From: Achatina immaculata
Lineage: Eukaryota > Mollusca > Gastropoda > Stylommatophora > Achatinidae
Assembly (NCBI GenBank): GCA_009760885.1
Contig: CM019707.1
Span: 30,751,687-30,815,686 of the forward strand
Direction of reading: 5' to 3'
DNA: 64,000 nt
Part shown: positions 43,039 to 53,500 of the stretch, piece by piece
Layout of the letters: each line of letters opens with the position of its first letter
How positions within the stretch are numbered: the first letter of the stretch is position 1
Translations under genes and position numbers: made by a program
The notes under the pieces: model-generated
Databases searched by the model: none
Told to the model about the DNA's origin: nothing
The model's input: the letters and a program-made list of their open reading frames with translations, nothing else

Positions 43039-43750
43039 TTAACTCTTTCCACTCGCGACAGCCCCATAAGGGCCTTTGCGGTTTAGCAATGGCACCCTCC
43101 AGAGCCCTATGTGACACCGGAGTTTCTTTCATTGAAAACATGATGTTACTTTTTATTTAACCAGTTAGAACTCTTCTGGATTTAAAGTTAAGCTAGTGTT
43201 TTAAGCATGGGGGATAAAGACGCCATTTTTGATACATAGATAGGGGGTAAAATTCAAGTTTATTTCGAGATTGAGTGGCAGAATGGTCACACCGATCGAC
43301 TAGATCTAGCTTACTATATGTGTTTCTAGTAGCTGTAGATCTGTTAGATTTATTGGATGTCACAAAAATCCATAAATATTGATTTTTCCGTGTTGAAATT
43401 TGAATGACTACGTATTCTATATTGGATTATGACACAGCTAAGGTAAGTATAAAGTAGATTTTATTGTTCAGCCCTACAATTTTTTTAGCGCCAAAAATCG
43501 TTCCATCGTTTCACACCAGTTTTTTTTCTTTTCTTTGTTTTTTTTAATGACAAATAACTTCATTTATGGAATCTTCATTATTTCCACGTATTTTAATGTG
43601 TGATACACACGTGTTGATCATGGAATTAATTTGGTACAATAACTTTTACACTGGGACCCCTTCTCCAAAATGTCAGCGCCCTTCTCCAAAATGTCCGTGC
43701 CGTAAGAAACTAAGGAACATTTTGGAAGTAACGCAGGTGGAAAGAGTTAA
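43039..43750. mobile_element. 712-bp TTAA-bounded MITE (piggyBac-like termini)
   Basis: Left end TTAACTCTTTCCACTCGC; right end, read inward, TTAACTCTTTCCACCTGC. TTAA targets and C-T-C-T-T-T termini resemble piggyBac-type elements (TTAA-CCCTTT). No transposase frame. The second copy at 50102-52037 aligns along its whole length with substitutions only, apart from the Nimb insertion and one small duplicated segment (CCCTTCTCCAAAATGTC). Confidence 0.85.
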
Positions 43751-43765
43751 TTCTGTAAATTCTTA

Positions 43766-43815
43766 GGCTAAATATATATATATTTTTATATATATATTTA
43801 TATATATATATTTCA
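43766..43815. repeat. (TA)n microsatellite
   Basis: TATATATATATTTTTATATA and similar, about 50 bp, directly beside the MITE. Confidence 0.9.
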
Positions 43816-44190
43816 GAACTCTTTTCATATCAATGGCCATATAAATGTCTTCTTAAAATTTAAAAATAACATGAATGCAGTGGTACAGTTTTGCTCTGTA
43901 GTCAGGAGTTTGTAGTTTTAAATGCCATAAACACTAAAAATAAGCACTGTGCCGCTTCAAGGTAAAACATGGCTGGTGTATGTTGTTGGATAACAAAAAC
44001 TGTTTTTGTAATCTTGGGTGATGTTCAGAAGGGTTAGAGTTTAATTTTACTGGTTTTTTTTAGGGCTTTTTTTTTAGATCATCACACAAGAAATGCAGTA
44101 ACATTTTTGATTGTGATAAAAGTGATAGTGATAAATTCATATATTTTTTCCCCACTTCAATGATAATTAAGTCAGTTTTGGAACACCTAC

Positions 44191-44364
44191 CTGGAATAAC
44201 GTCTCCATTAAATGTTGCCCTGACCTCATAACGTCCCACATTCAAGGGTTTAAATGTGTAATGATACTGGCCCTCTGCCACTTTCCTGCACTCAGCACGC
44301 ACTGGCTGACCCTTGTGGGTCACCTGAACCTCCAATGTCCCAGCTCCTGCTGCGGCGCTGTCGA
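44191..44364 (-). CDS. FLN: Filamin exon (core of repeat 4)
   Basis: It encodes DSAAAGAGTLEVQVTHKGQP, then GQYHYTFKPLNVGRYEVRAT and FNGDVIPG: D-S-x-x-AGxG, the Y-x-Y-x-F-x-P strand and IPG before SP. The acceptor is CACTCCGCAG/TCGACA and the donor TCCAG/GTAGGT. Length 174 bp, identical to the homologous exon at 52129-52302. Phase 1-1. Confidence 0.94.
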
Positions 44365-44702
44365 CTGCGGAGTGGAAGAAGAAAATATACAATTTATGAG
44401 ATGCTGAATGCATGAAAGATGGAGGGAAAAAAATTATGATGACCCATCCATCCATTCCCTTGGTCGGTGATCAGTTAGCTAAGTTACCACTGCTCAGTAA
44501 ACCCTGCGGTGTCTTCCAAGGCAGCAACAAATTCTCTCAACTTCTCACAGTCCGCGGCCAACCTTTGTACAGTGCCCCAGCTGTGCTGTATACTACTCAC
44601 TTCTGCTTCTACAGTTCTTGCCAGGTAGCCTTTGATCATCCTCTCTTTCTTTACCCCTCAGTTTGTTGTTACTATAATTGATGAAAATTGATTAAATATC
44701 TA

Positions 44703-45190
44703 TTCAATCATTTGCATGTCCCTTGCGGAACTTTTGCCCCACTAACAGCACTCCTGTAGGCCTCTCGGTTGTGAGCAAGATGGCCTACTGCTGATGCATC
44801 CATTTGCAGATCCTCAACGATGTCTTGCAGTCACCTTCACCTTGGTCTTCTCCCCTTTCTTTTTCCCATTATGCACCCTTCCAAGACTGTATTCTCTAAA
44901 TTCTCATGACATTTAATATGTCCAAAATGTTTTCTCTGTTTAATCTTCTTTATTAGCCAAACTTCTTCAATATTAAGTTCTTGTAGTATTGACATATTTG
45001 TTCTTTTTTGTGTCCATGGCATTTAAACGACTCTTCTGTAGCATTTACTGTTACAAAGGCATTTATGTATTTCTCAACTGTTAAGTGTCCAGGTCCCACA
45101 GGCTCATGTTGCGATAGGAAAGATGCATGCCCTTAAAAATCTTATAGCTCTGTCTGTTCCTCTCCACAGATTCTTTAGTTGTTATATTTG
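44703..45190 (-). mobile_element. RTE-B LINE 3' fragment
   Basis: Begins AATCATTTGCATGTCCCTTG and follows the family's C-terminal coding region to CTCCACAGATTCTTTAGTTG. Decayed (small deletions). Confidence 0.9.
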
Positions 45191-45237
45191 TTTTGAAGAG
45201 TGACAAATGTCCTCTTTTTACATTGATAAGAAAAGTG

Positions 45238-45376
45238 ACAAATATGAAGAAGCAAGAAGAAGGAAGAATGACAAAAAAAGAAGAGAAGAGCATTAAGATA
45301 AAGAAAGAAGAAACAGTAAGAAGAAAAAGAAGGAGAAAGAGGAGAAGCAGAAGAAGAAGAAAAAAAAAGAAAATGG
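45238..45376. repeat. Polypurine (A/G) tract on the plus strand
   Basis: About 140 nt almost wholly A and G (GAAGAAGCAAGAAGAAGGAA and similar), followed by (AAC)n. It is intronic, ending about 120 bp from the donor of exon 45497-45718. On the transcript strand it is a polypyrimidine run. Confidence 0.85.
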
Positions 45377-45496
45377 AGGAGCAGAACAACAACAACAACA
45401 ACAAATGGTACTACAAAACCCACGACCAAGATGACATATGCAGATCCATTCATAACAACTTACACAGTTTGCACAAACAAAAACATTTAAACTTAC

Positions 45497-45718
45497 TAGT
45501 AAATCCAATCTCTCTTTCCTTCTTGGGGGACTTGTCAACATCAGTGATCCTCACAGCGCTTGCATTGTACACATTACAAGTAAATGGGCTCCCGCTGACT
45601 GGGGTGTCACCCACATTAACATGAACTTTGTGAAGTCCAACTTCCAGAGGGGTGAAGTTGATGCGAAGGTTATTGCCGTGGTGACCAAGTCGCGCAGGAA
45701 TGGTGTTTCCACTTGGAG
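45497..45718 (-). CDS. FLN: Filamin exon (second half of repeat 3, start of repeat 4)
   Basis: It encodes PSGNTIPARLGHHGNNLRIN, FTPLEVGLHKVHVNVGDTPV, SGSPFTCNVYNASAVRITDV and DKSPKKEREIGFT. It carries the PSG hairpin, FTPLEVG, the GSPF signature and the first strand of repeat 4. The acceptor is CATTTTCCCAG/CTCC and the donor CTA/GTAAGT. At 222 bp it is the longest of the fifteen, equivalent to two exons elsewhere (84 + 138 bp), so one intron is missing in this repeat. A long polypurine tract lies about 120 bp past the donor. Confidence 0.93.
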
Positions 45719-45756
45719 CTGGGAAAATGATATTGCCAAAGCTGTACGTTTTGATA

Positions 45757-45800
45757 ATATAATAATAATATAATAATAATATAATAATATAATATATAAT
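45757..45800. repeat. (TAA)n microsatellite
   Basis: ATAATATAATAATAATATAA run about 35 bp upstream of the acceptor of exon 45497-45718. Confidence 0.9.
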
Positions 45801-45869
45801 ATTTTATTTCCATTTAGCGTAGATTTTTAATGTGAAACAAGTGGACTGTAAAATGGTTCTGGGGGGGGG

Positions 45870-46210
45870 GGGTGTGGTGAAGACACTGCCCAATTTGGCA
45901 ATCGGCAACCCATAGCTGACATACTAGCATCAGAGTTAGTGAACCATATCTAAGACCCTATCCCATGCCTCTGTTGGTGCCCACAGTAACAGGCTTAGCC
46001 TGGCTAGTGGGGTAGGGATTGTCATAGCGCCCATGGCAGTGAAATCTGCTAAAGAAGCATTTCACACCCCCTGCATTTTTAGCTCTACTCAGCGACTGAA
46101 AAAAAACAGCCACCATAAACTGCTCCCAAATTAACACGATGTTGTGCCTCAACACCTTCATCACATCAGCTACAAAGAATACCAACTCACAGTTCCGAGG
46201 AGACTGAAGA
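45870..46210 (-). repeat. Unclassified dispersed repeat, longest copy
   Basis: About 340 bp. The minus sense contains TTCTTTGTAGCTGATGTGAT, GAAGGTGTTGAGGCACAACA, TGCTTCTTTAGCAGATTTCA, then GCCAGGCTAAGCCTGTTACT and CTCTGATGCTAGTATGTCAG. Partial copies at 8788, 49795 and 53820. The minus sense is open for 75 codons, but no domain is evident. Confidence 0.7.
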
Positions 46211-46284
46211 AGAATTAGTCTGGGTCCACTGGATTAGTCTAATTCAGTGTAAAACAATACAAACAGATCGCAGATCCTAGTGCC

Positions 46285-46620
46285 ACGAATTTAAGAGCAA
46301 TATGGAGATAAGACAGATGAGCAAACAACAAATTGTCTCATGGGCGATCAGAAATAGAAGATGGACATATGTAGGCATGTGATGAGAAGGAACAATCAGA
46401 GAATACCAAAACAAGCTATTAAGTGGAGCACAATAAGCCGAAGAAAAAAAGAGGTCGACCACGTGAAACTCTAAAGAGAATATTGTTAGGAGAAGCCAGT
46501 TTAGCGGACATAACATCCCTTGATGAAGTTGAAAAACTTGCCGAAGACAGGAAAGATTGGCAAACAACTATGCGAGCCCTATGTGACATTTAACGGCACA
46601 GGAAAGATATAAGAAAATAA
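46285..46620 (+). mobile_element. RTE-C LINE 3' end
   Basis: GGAGATAAGACAGATGAGCA, then AGAAAAAAAGAGGTCGACCA, ACATAACATCCCTTGATGAA, GAGCCCTATGTGACATTTAA and GGAAAGATATAAG. Typical RTE-C C-terminus with stops. Confidence 0.9.
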
Positions 46621-47065
46621 GAATCCTGGTGCTATCTGATGAAATTGTAAAGAATTCAGCTGGTTAGATAAAAAAAAAATCAAGGATATTTGTAAGCATC
46701 CATGAAAGCAGCAGTGAGAACTAAGAAGAACTGGCAAATAATCATGCTACACGTGCATAGTACTGCTCCATCTGAGCAAGAAAAGAGGGTCAAGTCTGAA
46801 GCTGATGTGAGATCAAAGAGTGGACCTTACAACAACATAGTCTGATATTAGTATGATTGATGATGCCAATCAAATATAGACAGAATTGTCCATAATACTC
46901 AGCAACTAGCAAGGGACCTGGTATCCATGAACTTGTCCCAAGTTTGTCTTTTAACATTTCTTTCATATCTGAAGCTCACAGCTACAGTGAAATAAAAAAA
47001 AAACATTTATAAACAGTTCTCATAACAAAAAAATTTTGTTGGAGAGAAAGGCTAAAGTCACTCAC

Positions 47066-47212
47066 CAATAATTCTGATATCGATGTCTCTCTCATCCAAT
47101 CCTTGATGTTCAATATTAAGTCCTGCTTCCTTGTACACTTTGGCCAACCGCAAACCCTCATCTGACACACTTACACTCGTGCTGTCAATCACTGGGACCT
47201 CAAATGGTGTAC
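47066..47212 (-). CDS. FLN: Filamin exon (end of repeat 2, first half of repeat 3)
   Basis: It encodes TPFEVPVIDSTSVSVSDEGL, then RLAKVYKEAGLNIEHQGLDE and RDIDIRII. G-TPF closes repeat 2. The rest is a divergent first half lacking AGxG, with D-E-R-D-I-D-I-R-I in its place. The acceptor is ATGTGCAACAG/GTACAC and the donor TTATTG/GTGAGT. Length 147 bp, phase 1-1. The RTE-B insertion 47241-49708 starts 28 bp upstream of this acceptor's AG, extremely close to the branch-point region. Confidence 0.9.
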
Positions 47213-47240
47213 CTGTTGCACATAATATTTTAGTACATCA

Positions 47241-49708
47241 TTCATTCATTCATTCCTTTGCATGTCCCTTGCGGAACTTTGCCTCCCAAACAGCACTCCT
47301 GTAGGCCTCTCGGTTGTGAGCAAGATGGCCTGCTGCTGCTGCATCCATTTCCAGATCATCAACGATGTCTTGCAGCCATCTTCGTTTCGGTCTTCCTCTC
47401 TTTCTTTTTCCCATTATGTATCCCTCCAATATGGTCTTCTCTAAATTATCATGACGTTTAATGTGGCCAAAATATTTAAGTTTTCTCTCTTTAATCCTCT
47501 TTACTAGCCAGCCTTCATCAATATTAAGCTCTTGCAGTATAGATATATTTGTTCGTTTTTGTGTCCACGATATTTGGAGAACTCTTCTATAGCATTTACA
47601 TTCAAAGGCATTTATGTGCTTCTCAGCTGTTTTGTTAAGTGTCCAGGTCTCACAGGCATATGTTGCGATGGGAAAGATGCATGCCCTTAAAAATCTTATT
47701 TTTGTGGTTCTGTCTGCTCCTCTCCACAGATTCTTTATTTGTTTTACTTTCTGAAGAGCAATAGATGTCCTCCTTTTAATTTCCCTCATTGTATCTCCAT
47801 TATTAGTTAGTAGTGATCCAAGATATTCAAAACTCTCCACTTCTTCCAGTTTTTCCTCATTGATACATATTTCAGTTGCCTTGTTTGTTTTATCAGTTGT
47901 CATCACTTTAGTTTTCTTTGCATTAAGATAGAGGTTCTGCTCTTCGCTGTTCTTGCGGACTGACATAATCAGTTTTTCCATTCCTTCTTGTGTTGTGGAC
48001 AGCAATACTGTGTCATCAGCATATCTAATCTCTGGTATTTCATAACCTCCTATTGTTATAGCATCATAATATTCTTTGTCTACATCTTCTCTAACATTCC
48101 TCATTATATTTTCAGTATACAAGTTAAATAAGTAGGGTGACAATATGCACCCCTGACGGACCCCTTGTTTTATGTCAAACCAAGTTGTTGTTTCACCATT
48201 TATTCTTACTGCTGCTTGTTGGTCTAAATACAGCAGTGATGTTAATTGTATCAAATGTGTTGGAAATCCCATTTTTTCCATTATTTCCCAAAGTTTCTGG
48301 TGTTGTACACAATCAAATGCCTTTGAGTAGTCTATAAAGGATAAATATAGATTCACATTAAACTCCCTGCATTTCTCTATTATTAATCTTAGATTGAATA
48401 TATGATCTCTTGATCCTCTTCCTTGCCTGAAGCCAGCTTGGACCATATTGACTTCTTCTTCTATTTTCTTTCGAAGTCTACCCATTATGATTTTTAACAG
48501 AATTTTACTGGCATGACTAATCAGGGCAACAGTTCTGTAGTTGGTGCATAATTTCAGGTTACCCTTTTTTGGCAGTGGAATGAATACAGTTCTTTTCCAT
48601 TCTTTTGGCCAAATACCTGAATGCCATATCTTTTTACATAGTGCATGATAGATTGTTGCACATTCCTTTCCTCCTGCTTTAATAAATTCAGCGGTTATCT
48701 CATCACATCCTGGTGATTTACCATTTTTCAGACTCTTTATTGCCCATAAAACTTCTTCCATTGTCGGCTCGGGTTCTTTCTCCTGCAATAATAATTCACA
48801 CTGTTGATTTCTGCTTCCACAGTCGGTTGTTTCATACATTCTTTTGCAATAGTCCTTCCATCTTTCCAGAATTTCCTCTGTCTCTGTCAGGGTATTCCCC
48901 ATCTCATCACAAATTACATTTAGCTTAGGTGTGACATTTCTCGTCAATGTCTTCATTTCTTTAAACATTTCACTATCTCTTCCACACCTCTGATGTTCTT
49001 CTATTCTTTCACAACAATCTTGTATGTATTGTTTTTTGTCTTTTCTTATGTTTCTTCGTACTTCTTTTGTTAAAGTTTTATATTTATCTTTGTTGTTGTT
49101 TGTCACTCTCCACTGTGTCTTCATTTCTCTACATTGTTTTATCAGTTCTAGTGTACCTGCTGTGATCCATCCATTCTTTTGTGTTTTCTTTACTGGAACC
49201 ATGTCTTTAGCTGTTGTTACTAAGATATCTTTGGCCTGCGTAGCCAATTCATCTGGTGTCATCTCTTCCTGTACAGCCATCAGGATTTCGAAACGGTTCT
49301 TCACTTCTATACCGTATTGTTCTGGTATATTTGTAAGGTCAAAGCGGAGTGGTCTTGATCCCATAACTATCTTTTTTATCTTTATCTTCATGTCTGCTAT
49401 TAATAACTCATGGTCCGTGTCACAATAAGCACCTGGCAAAGTTTTTGCTGATGTTATGCTGGACCTCCACCTTCTCTGCACTAAAATGTAATCTATTTGA
49501 TTCCTGGTTTTCCCATCAGGTGATGTCCATGTGTAAAGTCTTCTTGGATGTTGTTTAAAAAGTGTGTTAGCGATCATTAGCTCATTTTCCATACAAAACG
49601 CCATTAGATTGTCACCTGCCGCATTTCTGTGTCCTATGCTAAATTTCCCTACAACATGTCCTTCATCTTCTGCTCTTTCTGGACCAATTTTTGCATTAAA
49701 ATCACCCA
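47241..49708 (-). mobile_element. RTE-B LINE, best copy, 11-bp target duplication
   Basis: Flanked by TTAGTACATCA at 47230-47240 and 49709-49719. The 3' end carries (GAAT)n then the target repeat. The 5' end is truncated inside the endonuclease at MGDFNAKIG. It lies in the filamin intron, ending 28 bp from the exon at 47066-47212. It defines the family for at least eight fragments in this window. Confidence 0.95.
47250..49708 (-). pseudogene. RTE-B endonuclease (partial)-RT open frame, about 818 codons
   Basis: Uninterrupted. MGDFNAKIG and WTSPDGKTRNQIDYILVQRR with DTDHELLIADM (endonuclease); GKSPGCDEITAEFIKAGGKE; FIDYSKAFDCVQHQKLWEIM; GVRQGCILSPYLFNLYTENI; IRYADDTVLLSTTQEGMEKL (RT catalytic YADD intact); C-terminus LKYFGHIKRHDNLEKTILEG, KRGRPKRRWLQD and FRKGHAKE. 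The first few residues before MGDFNA are read from flanking DNA. It lacks the endonuclease N-terminus, so it is not autonomous, but the absence of stops implies recent insertion. Confidence 0.9.
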
Positions 49709-49794
49709 TTAGTACATCAACAATCACTAATAAATCAATAAAAAAATATAACTGAACAAAGGAGGTAAAATGATGTTACATCAGTCTTTGTCAT

Positions 49795-49965
49795 CTCTCC
49801 AGGGAATGTTGGCAACCCTTTGCTGACATGCTAGCATCAGAGCTGGTGAACCATATCTAACCAAGACCCTGTCCCATCTCTCTGATGGTGTCCCCCAGTA
49901 ACAGGCTTAGCCTGACTAATGGGGGGAGGGACTGTCGTAGTGCCCAAACCAGGTCTCCAGCTTGC
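49795..49965 (-). repeat. Unclassified dispersed repeat, partial copy
   Basis: CTGACATGCTAGCATCAGAG, GGTGAACCATATCTAA and AGTAACAGGCTTAGCCTGAC match 45880-46010. Confidence 0.7.
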
Positions 49966-50562
49966 TCCGACTATTTATTTCACTGTATGCCTGATTAATC
50001 TGCTTCCTATTCAGTTCTTGATGATGTCTAATCATATTTATCATTATCATCTTTAAATCTGAAGCCCTACATTTTTTTTTAATGCAGCATTTCAGTAACT
50101 TTTAACTTTTTCCACCCACACCAGCTCCAAAAGGTCTGTTCTGGTATATGCTGCTCCCGATGACCCAGCCCTATAAGGTTTTGGACTTTTCTTTAGTTGA
50201 AAACTCGATGTAACTTTTCATTTAACCAGTCAGAGCTCTTATGAATCCAAAGTTTAACTAGTGTTTTCCAGCATGGCCGATAAAGGGAGAAATGTTGTAT
50301 CATGATAGGAGTGTAAATTCAAGTTTTTTTTCGAGATCGAGTGGTAGAATGGTCAAACTATCCAACTAGATAGATCTTATTATATGTGTTTCTCATAGCT
50401 ATAGACCTGTTAGATTTATTGGATGTCAAAAACATCCATAAATATTGATTTTTCTTTGTTGAAATTTGAATGACTACATATTTTATATTGGATTATCACA
50501 CAATTAAGGTAAGTATAAAGTAGATTTTATTGTGCAGCCCTAAAAAAATTCTTTTAGCCCCC

Positions 50563-51788
50563 TTCTTCTTCTTCTTCGTTCGCACTGTCTGTCTATATCT
50601 GCAGTCCTGTCTCTTGGATAAATTTCACTGTTTTTTGTAATTCATGTATGGAACCGTAGAGCTTATCTTCTTTAGTGGTTTCACTGGGCCAGTAATTATT
50701 TCTCAGTGTCTTGTAGTTGATGCACTTCTGGAGGATATGTTCCACAGTTTGGGGCACCTGGGCACATGTACATAGATTAGTAGTACCAACCTTAAACTTT
50801 GTATACATATGACTTCGGAGTCGGCTGTGTCCTGTTCGGAGACGGAAGATGGTGACTTGTTCCTTTCTGTTTAGCATGTGATAGTCATCATGTGGTGGTG
50901 TTTGTGGCTTCCTGTAGGTTTTTATCATGCTTTTCTTCTGATTATAAGTGATTGGTATGTCTGGTTGCTCCATTTCAGTGCCCTCTTTGGCCAGATGGTC
51001 AGCTTTCTCATTGCCTGGTATCCCACAGTGGGAGGGAATCCATTGCAAAGTGACTCCATGTTGTAAGCCAATTTTTGACAAGGCATCCTTAAGGTCTGGT
51101 AGTTTGTTGCACTGAAGAGCCTCCAGTACTGATCTTGCATCTGTGAGAATTACTACAGGACATGTATCAATTCTGGAATCTGATAGTTTTTCAACTGCAG
51201 CAATAATTGCCCTAACTTCTGCATCAAAGTTGTTGCAGTATTTACCAGTGGGTATGGAAATCTTGTCAATGGTGTTGTTTGGATATTCAATATATGCTCC
51301 TGCCCCTCCATTCTTTATGGCATTATGTGCAGATCCATCTGTATAGACACGTATCCAGGTGTCACATGGATATTTGTCATCTAGAACACTAAGTGTGGCT
51401 GTTGATCTTACAAGACTGCTCTGCATCTCACCATTCTGCACACCTTTCACTTCAGTCTGAATAGTTACTTGTGTATAATCTGCTTCTTTCCATGGTGTAT
51501 GCTCTGGTACAGATGATAATGGAGCGACTACAGTTGGAAGGTCAGGTATCAGCTTACGCATACGCTTGGCCTGATGAATGAAGCTGCTTCTTTTAAGCCG
51601 TCCTAATGCCAAGTTATTGAATCTCTCCTTCAGGGGATGGCTTACAGAGCTAAGGAATTTTTCTCCCATGGTCATGACCTTTGTGTCTCTACGTTCCTTT
51701 AGCGGTTGAACACCAACTATTTTCTGCATTTCTACTATTGGTGTGGACCTCATGGCACCTGTGATAATCCGTAGTGACTGATTTTGAA
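50563..51788 (-). mobile_element. Nimb-like LINE, 5'-truncated, nested in the MITE, 11-bp target duplication
   Basis: Flanked by TTTTAGCCCCC at 50552-50562 and 51789-51799. Left edge is the (GAA)n tail, right edge a truncation just upstream of GAKIQNQSLRIITGAMRSTP. Near-identical to 28650-29870. Confidence 0.95.
50593..51788 (-). pseudogene. Nimb-like RNase H domain, open frame
   Basis: About 398 codons open. VYTDGSAHNAIKNGGAGAYI, AEVRAIIAAVEKLSD, LTDARSVLEALQCNK and GIPGNEKADHLAKEG show the RNase H D-E-D-D set. The C-terminus has LCTCAQVPQTVEHILQKC, a Cys/His motif common in these LINEs. RT and endonuclease are absent. Confidence 0.9.
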
Positions 51789-52128
51789 TTTTAGCCCCCA
51801 AAAATCATTCCATCGTTGCACACCAGTTGTGTTTTTTTTCTTTGCTTTTTTAGGACAAATAACTTCATTTATGGAATCTTCATTCATTTCCACTTATTTT
51901 AATGTGTGATACACAAGTGGTGATCATGGAATTAATTCGGTACAATAACTTTTATACAGGGACCCCCTTCCCCAAAATGTCTGCGTCGTCAGGAAATTAA
52001 GGAACGTTTTGGACATAATGCTGGTGGAAAGAGTTAAAACTGGTGGCACTAAAATATACTTTATAAATTTTGGCAGTTTTTTTTTTTTAATAAACAAAAA
52101 TGGAAGTTTCATACTATCTCCACCTTAC

Positions 52129-52302
52129 CTGCCACCGGCAAATCATTGAAGAAAACATGGACAATGTGAGGAGAAATGTTTTGGGGTGTGAAGCTAATAT
52201 CAAATCTATCTGGTGCTGATTCTCTGAGTCTTACAGGCACCTCTGACCCTCGACATTTGACCTGGAAGCCAAGTGTGCCATGACCTGCAGCAGAGCTGTC
52301 CA
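52129..52302 (-). CDS. FLN: Filamin exon (core of repeat 2)
   Basis: It encodes DSSAAGHGTLGFQVKCRGSE, then DRFDISFTPQNISPHIVHVF and FNDLPVAG: D-S-S-x-AGxG, the FTP strand, and x-VAG before TPF. The acceptor is CTGTTTTTCAG/TGGACA and the donor GGCAG/GTAAGG. Length 174 bp, phase 1-1; splice-position homologue of 44191-44364. Confidence 0.94.
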
Positions 52303-52377
52303 CTGAAAAACAGAGTACATGGAGATCAGGTCTAAATTTATCTCCTTAATATGAAAAAAAAAACCCCCAAACAAATT

Positions 52378-52700
52378 CCTGTGTTAGGTGCTGCATGTGT
52401 CTAAGTGTTGACTGGATGTGACGTGACATGCATCTAATCTTGTATTTGGCATGATACTTTTGTGTTATATGTGGAATGTGCCTGCTCCTGTGTTAATTGT
52501 AGCATGTGCTTATTCCTGTGCTGTTTGTGACATGTGTCTACTTCTGTGTTTTATGTGTGTGTCAATTTCTGTGGTATATGTGACATGTGTCTAGACTTGC
52601 ATTATATTTTTCATATGTCAATTTCTATGTTAATAAGGTATGCATTTTTTATTTTACATATGGTATTTGTCTGCTACTGTGCTATATATAGCAAGTGTCA
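52378..52700. repeat. Degenerate minisatellite, about 36-40 bp unit
   Basis: Recurrent TGTGTTATATGTG, ATGTGTCTACTTCTGTG and similar between exons 52129-52302 and 52997-53134. Confidence 0.65.
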
Positions 52701-52996
52701 CAGTTTGATATAGGGGATGTCAACTCATATTAAATATCTACATCAGCTGAGTCACTTCATTATCTTAAAGCAAATCACAGTGCTACACAGAACCACCATT
52801 ACTCTACATTTGTGAGACTTGGATATATATACAAGTGAAAAATGAGGTGGGAAGCAACAGAGGATTGATTTAGCAGAAAGATGCATCATTCACCTGGACA
52901 GCCAGAAAAAATAAAGTAAGACGTACTCAGAGAAATGTAGCAAATCACAAACTAATAAGAAATTTAACAAAGGGGGAAAACAAAAACTCTACTCAC

Positions 52997-53134
52997 GGTG
53001 AAAATGGACAGGCTTGCCAAAGTAAGCCCGACCAGGGGCATTAACTCGGACAAGGGCTGGATCAAACACATTACAGTTGAAAGGACTTCCTTTGACAGGA
53101 ACACCAGCACATTCAACAAAAACTTTGTACATGC
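52997..53134 (-). CDS. FLN: Filamin exon (end of repeat 1, start of repeat 2)
   Basis: It encodes MYKVFVECAGVPVKGSPFNC, then NVFDPALVRVNAPGRAYFGK and PVHFH: YKV strand, V-x-GSPF signature, linker and first strand of the next repeat. The acceptor is CTATTTTTCAG/GCATGT and the donor CACC/GTGAGT. Length 138 bp, the same as the homologous exon 26011-26148. Phase 1-1. Confidence 0.93.
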
Positions 53135-53219
53135 CTGAAAAATAGTTAAAAGTGTTTTTAAAAATTGAGAACTAACAATTGAATATACAAATAAACACAT
53201 TCAAAGCAAATTTAACATT

Positions 53220-53500
53220 ACAGACACATCATTAAGAGAAGATTAAGCAATATAGACACTATAATGCATTTGAAAACAGGAAGACTTGGCAAACTACCAT
53301 GTGAGCCCTATGTGATGTTTAACGGCACAGGAAGGATGTAAGATGTAATGCATTCGAAGCAAGTTTTAACAATAAAGACACTGTAATATACCCAAAGCAA
53401 GATCTAACAATAAAGACACTATTCATAAAATATCAAAAGAAAATTTGGCAATAAAGACACTGTAATATATATACAAAGCAAGATTCGGCAATGATCTAAA
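53220..53500. repeat. About 40-bp degenerate tandem repeat, split by a LINE tail
   Basis: AAGCAAGATCTAACAATAAA plus GACACTGTAATATA recurs about five times. An RTE-C tail interrupts the array at 53270. Confidence 0.75.
53270..53341 (+). mobile_element. RTE-C LINE tail, about 70 bp, with target duplication
   Basis: GAAAACAGGAAGACTTGGCA, then GAGCCCTATGTGATGTTTAA and GGAAGGATGTAAG, flanked by TAATGCATTTGAA and TAATGCATTCGAA. Another extreme truncation. Confidence 0.82.

Larger units (their letters stand above)
50102..52037. mobile_element. TTAA-bounded MITE, second copy, split by a Nimb-like LINE
   Basis: Left end TTAACTTTTTCCACCCAC; right end, read inward, TTAACTCTTTCCACCAGC. The two halves (50102-50562 and 51789-52037) align with 43039-43750 on either side of the LINE. 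Confidence 0.88.

Noticed and set aside
43566..43766. 66-residue plus-strand frame
   Set aside because: Lies inside the MITE and is not preserved in the second copy.
45193..45624. 143-residue highly basic plus-strand frame
   Set aside because: Crosses the polypurine tract and runs antisense through a filamin exon.
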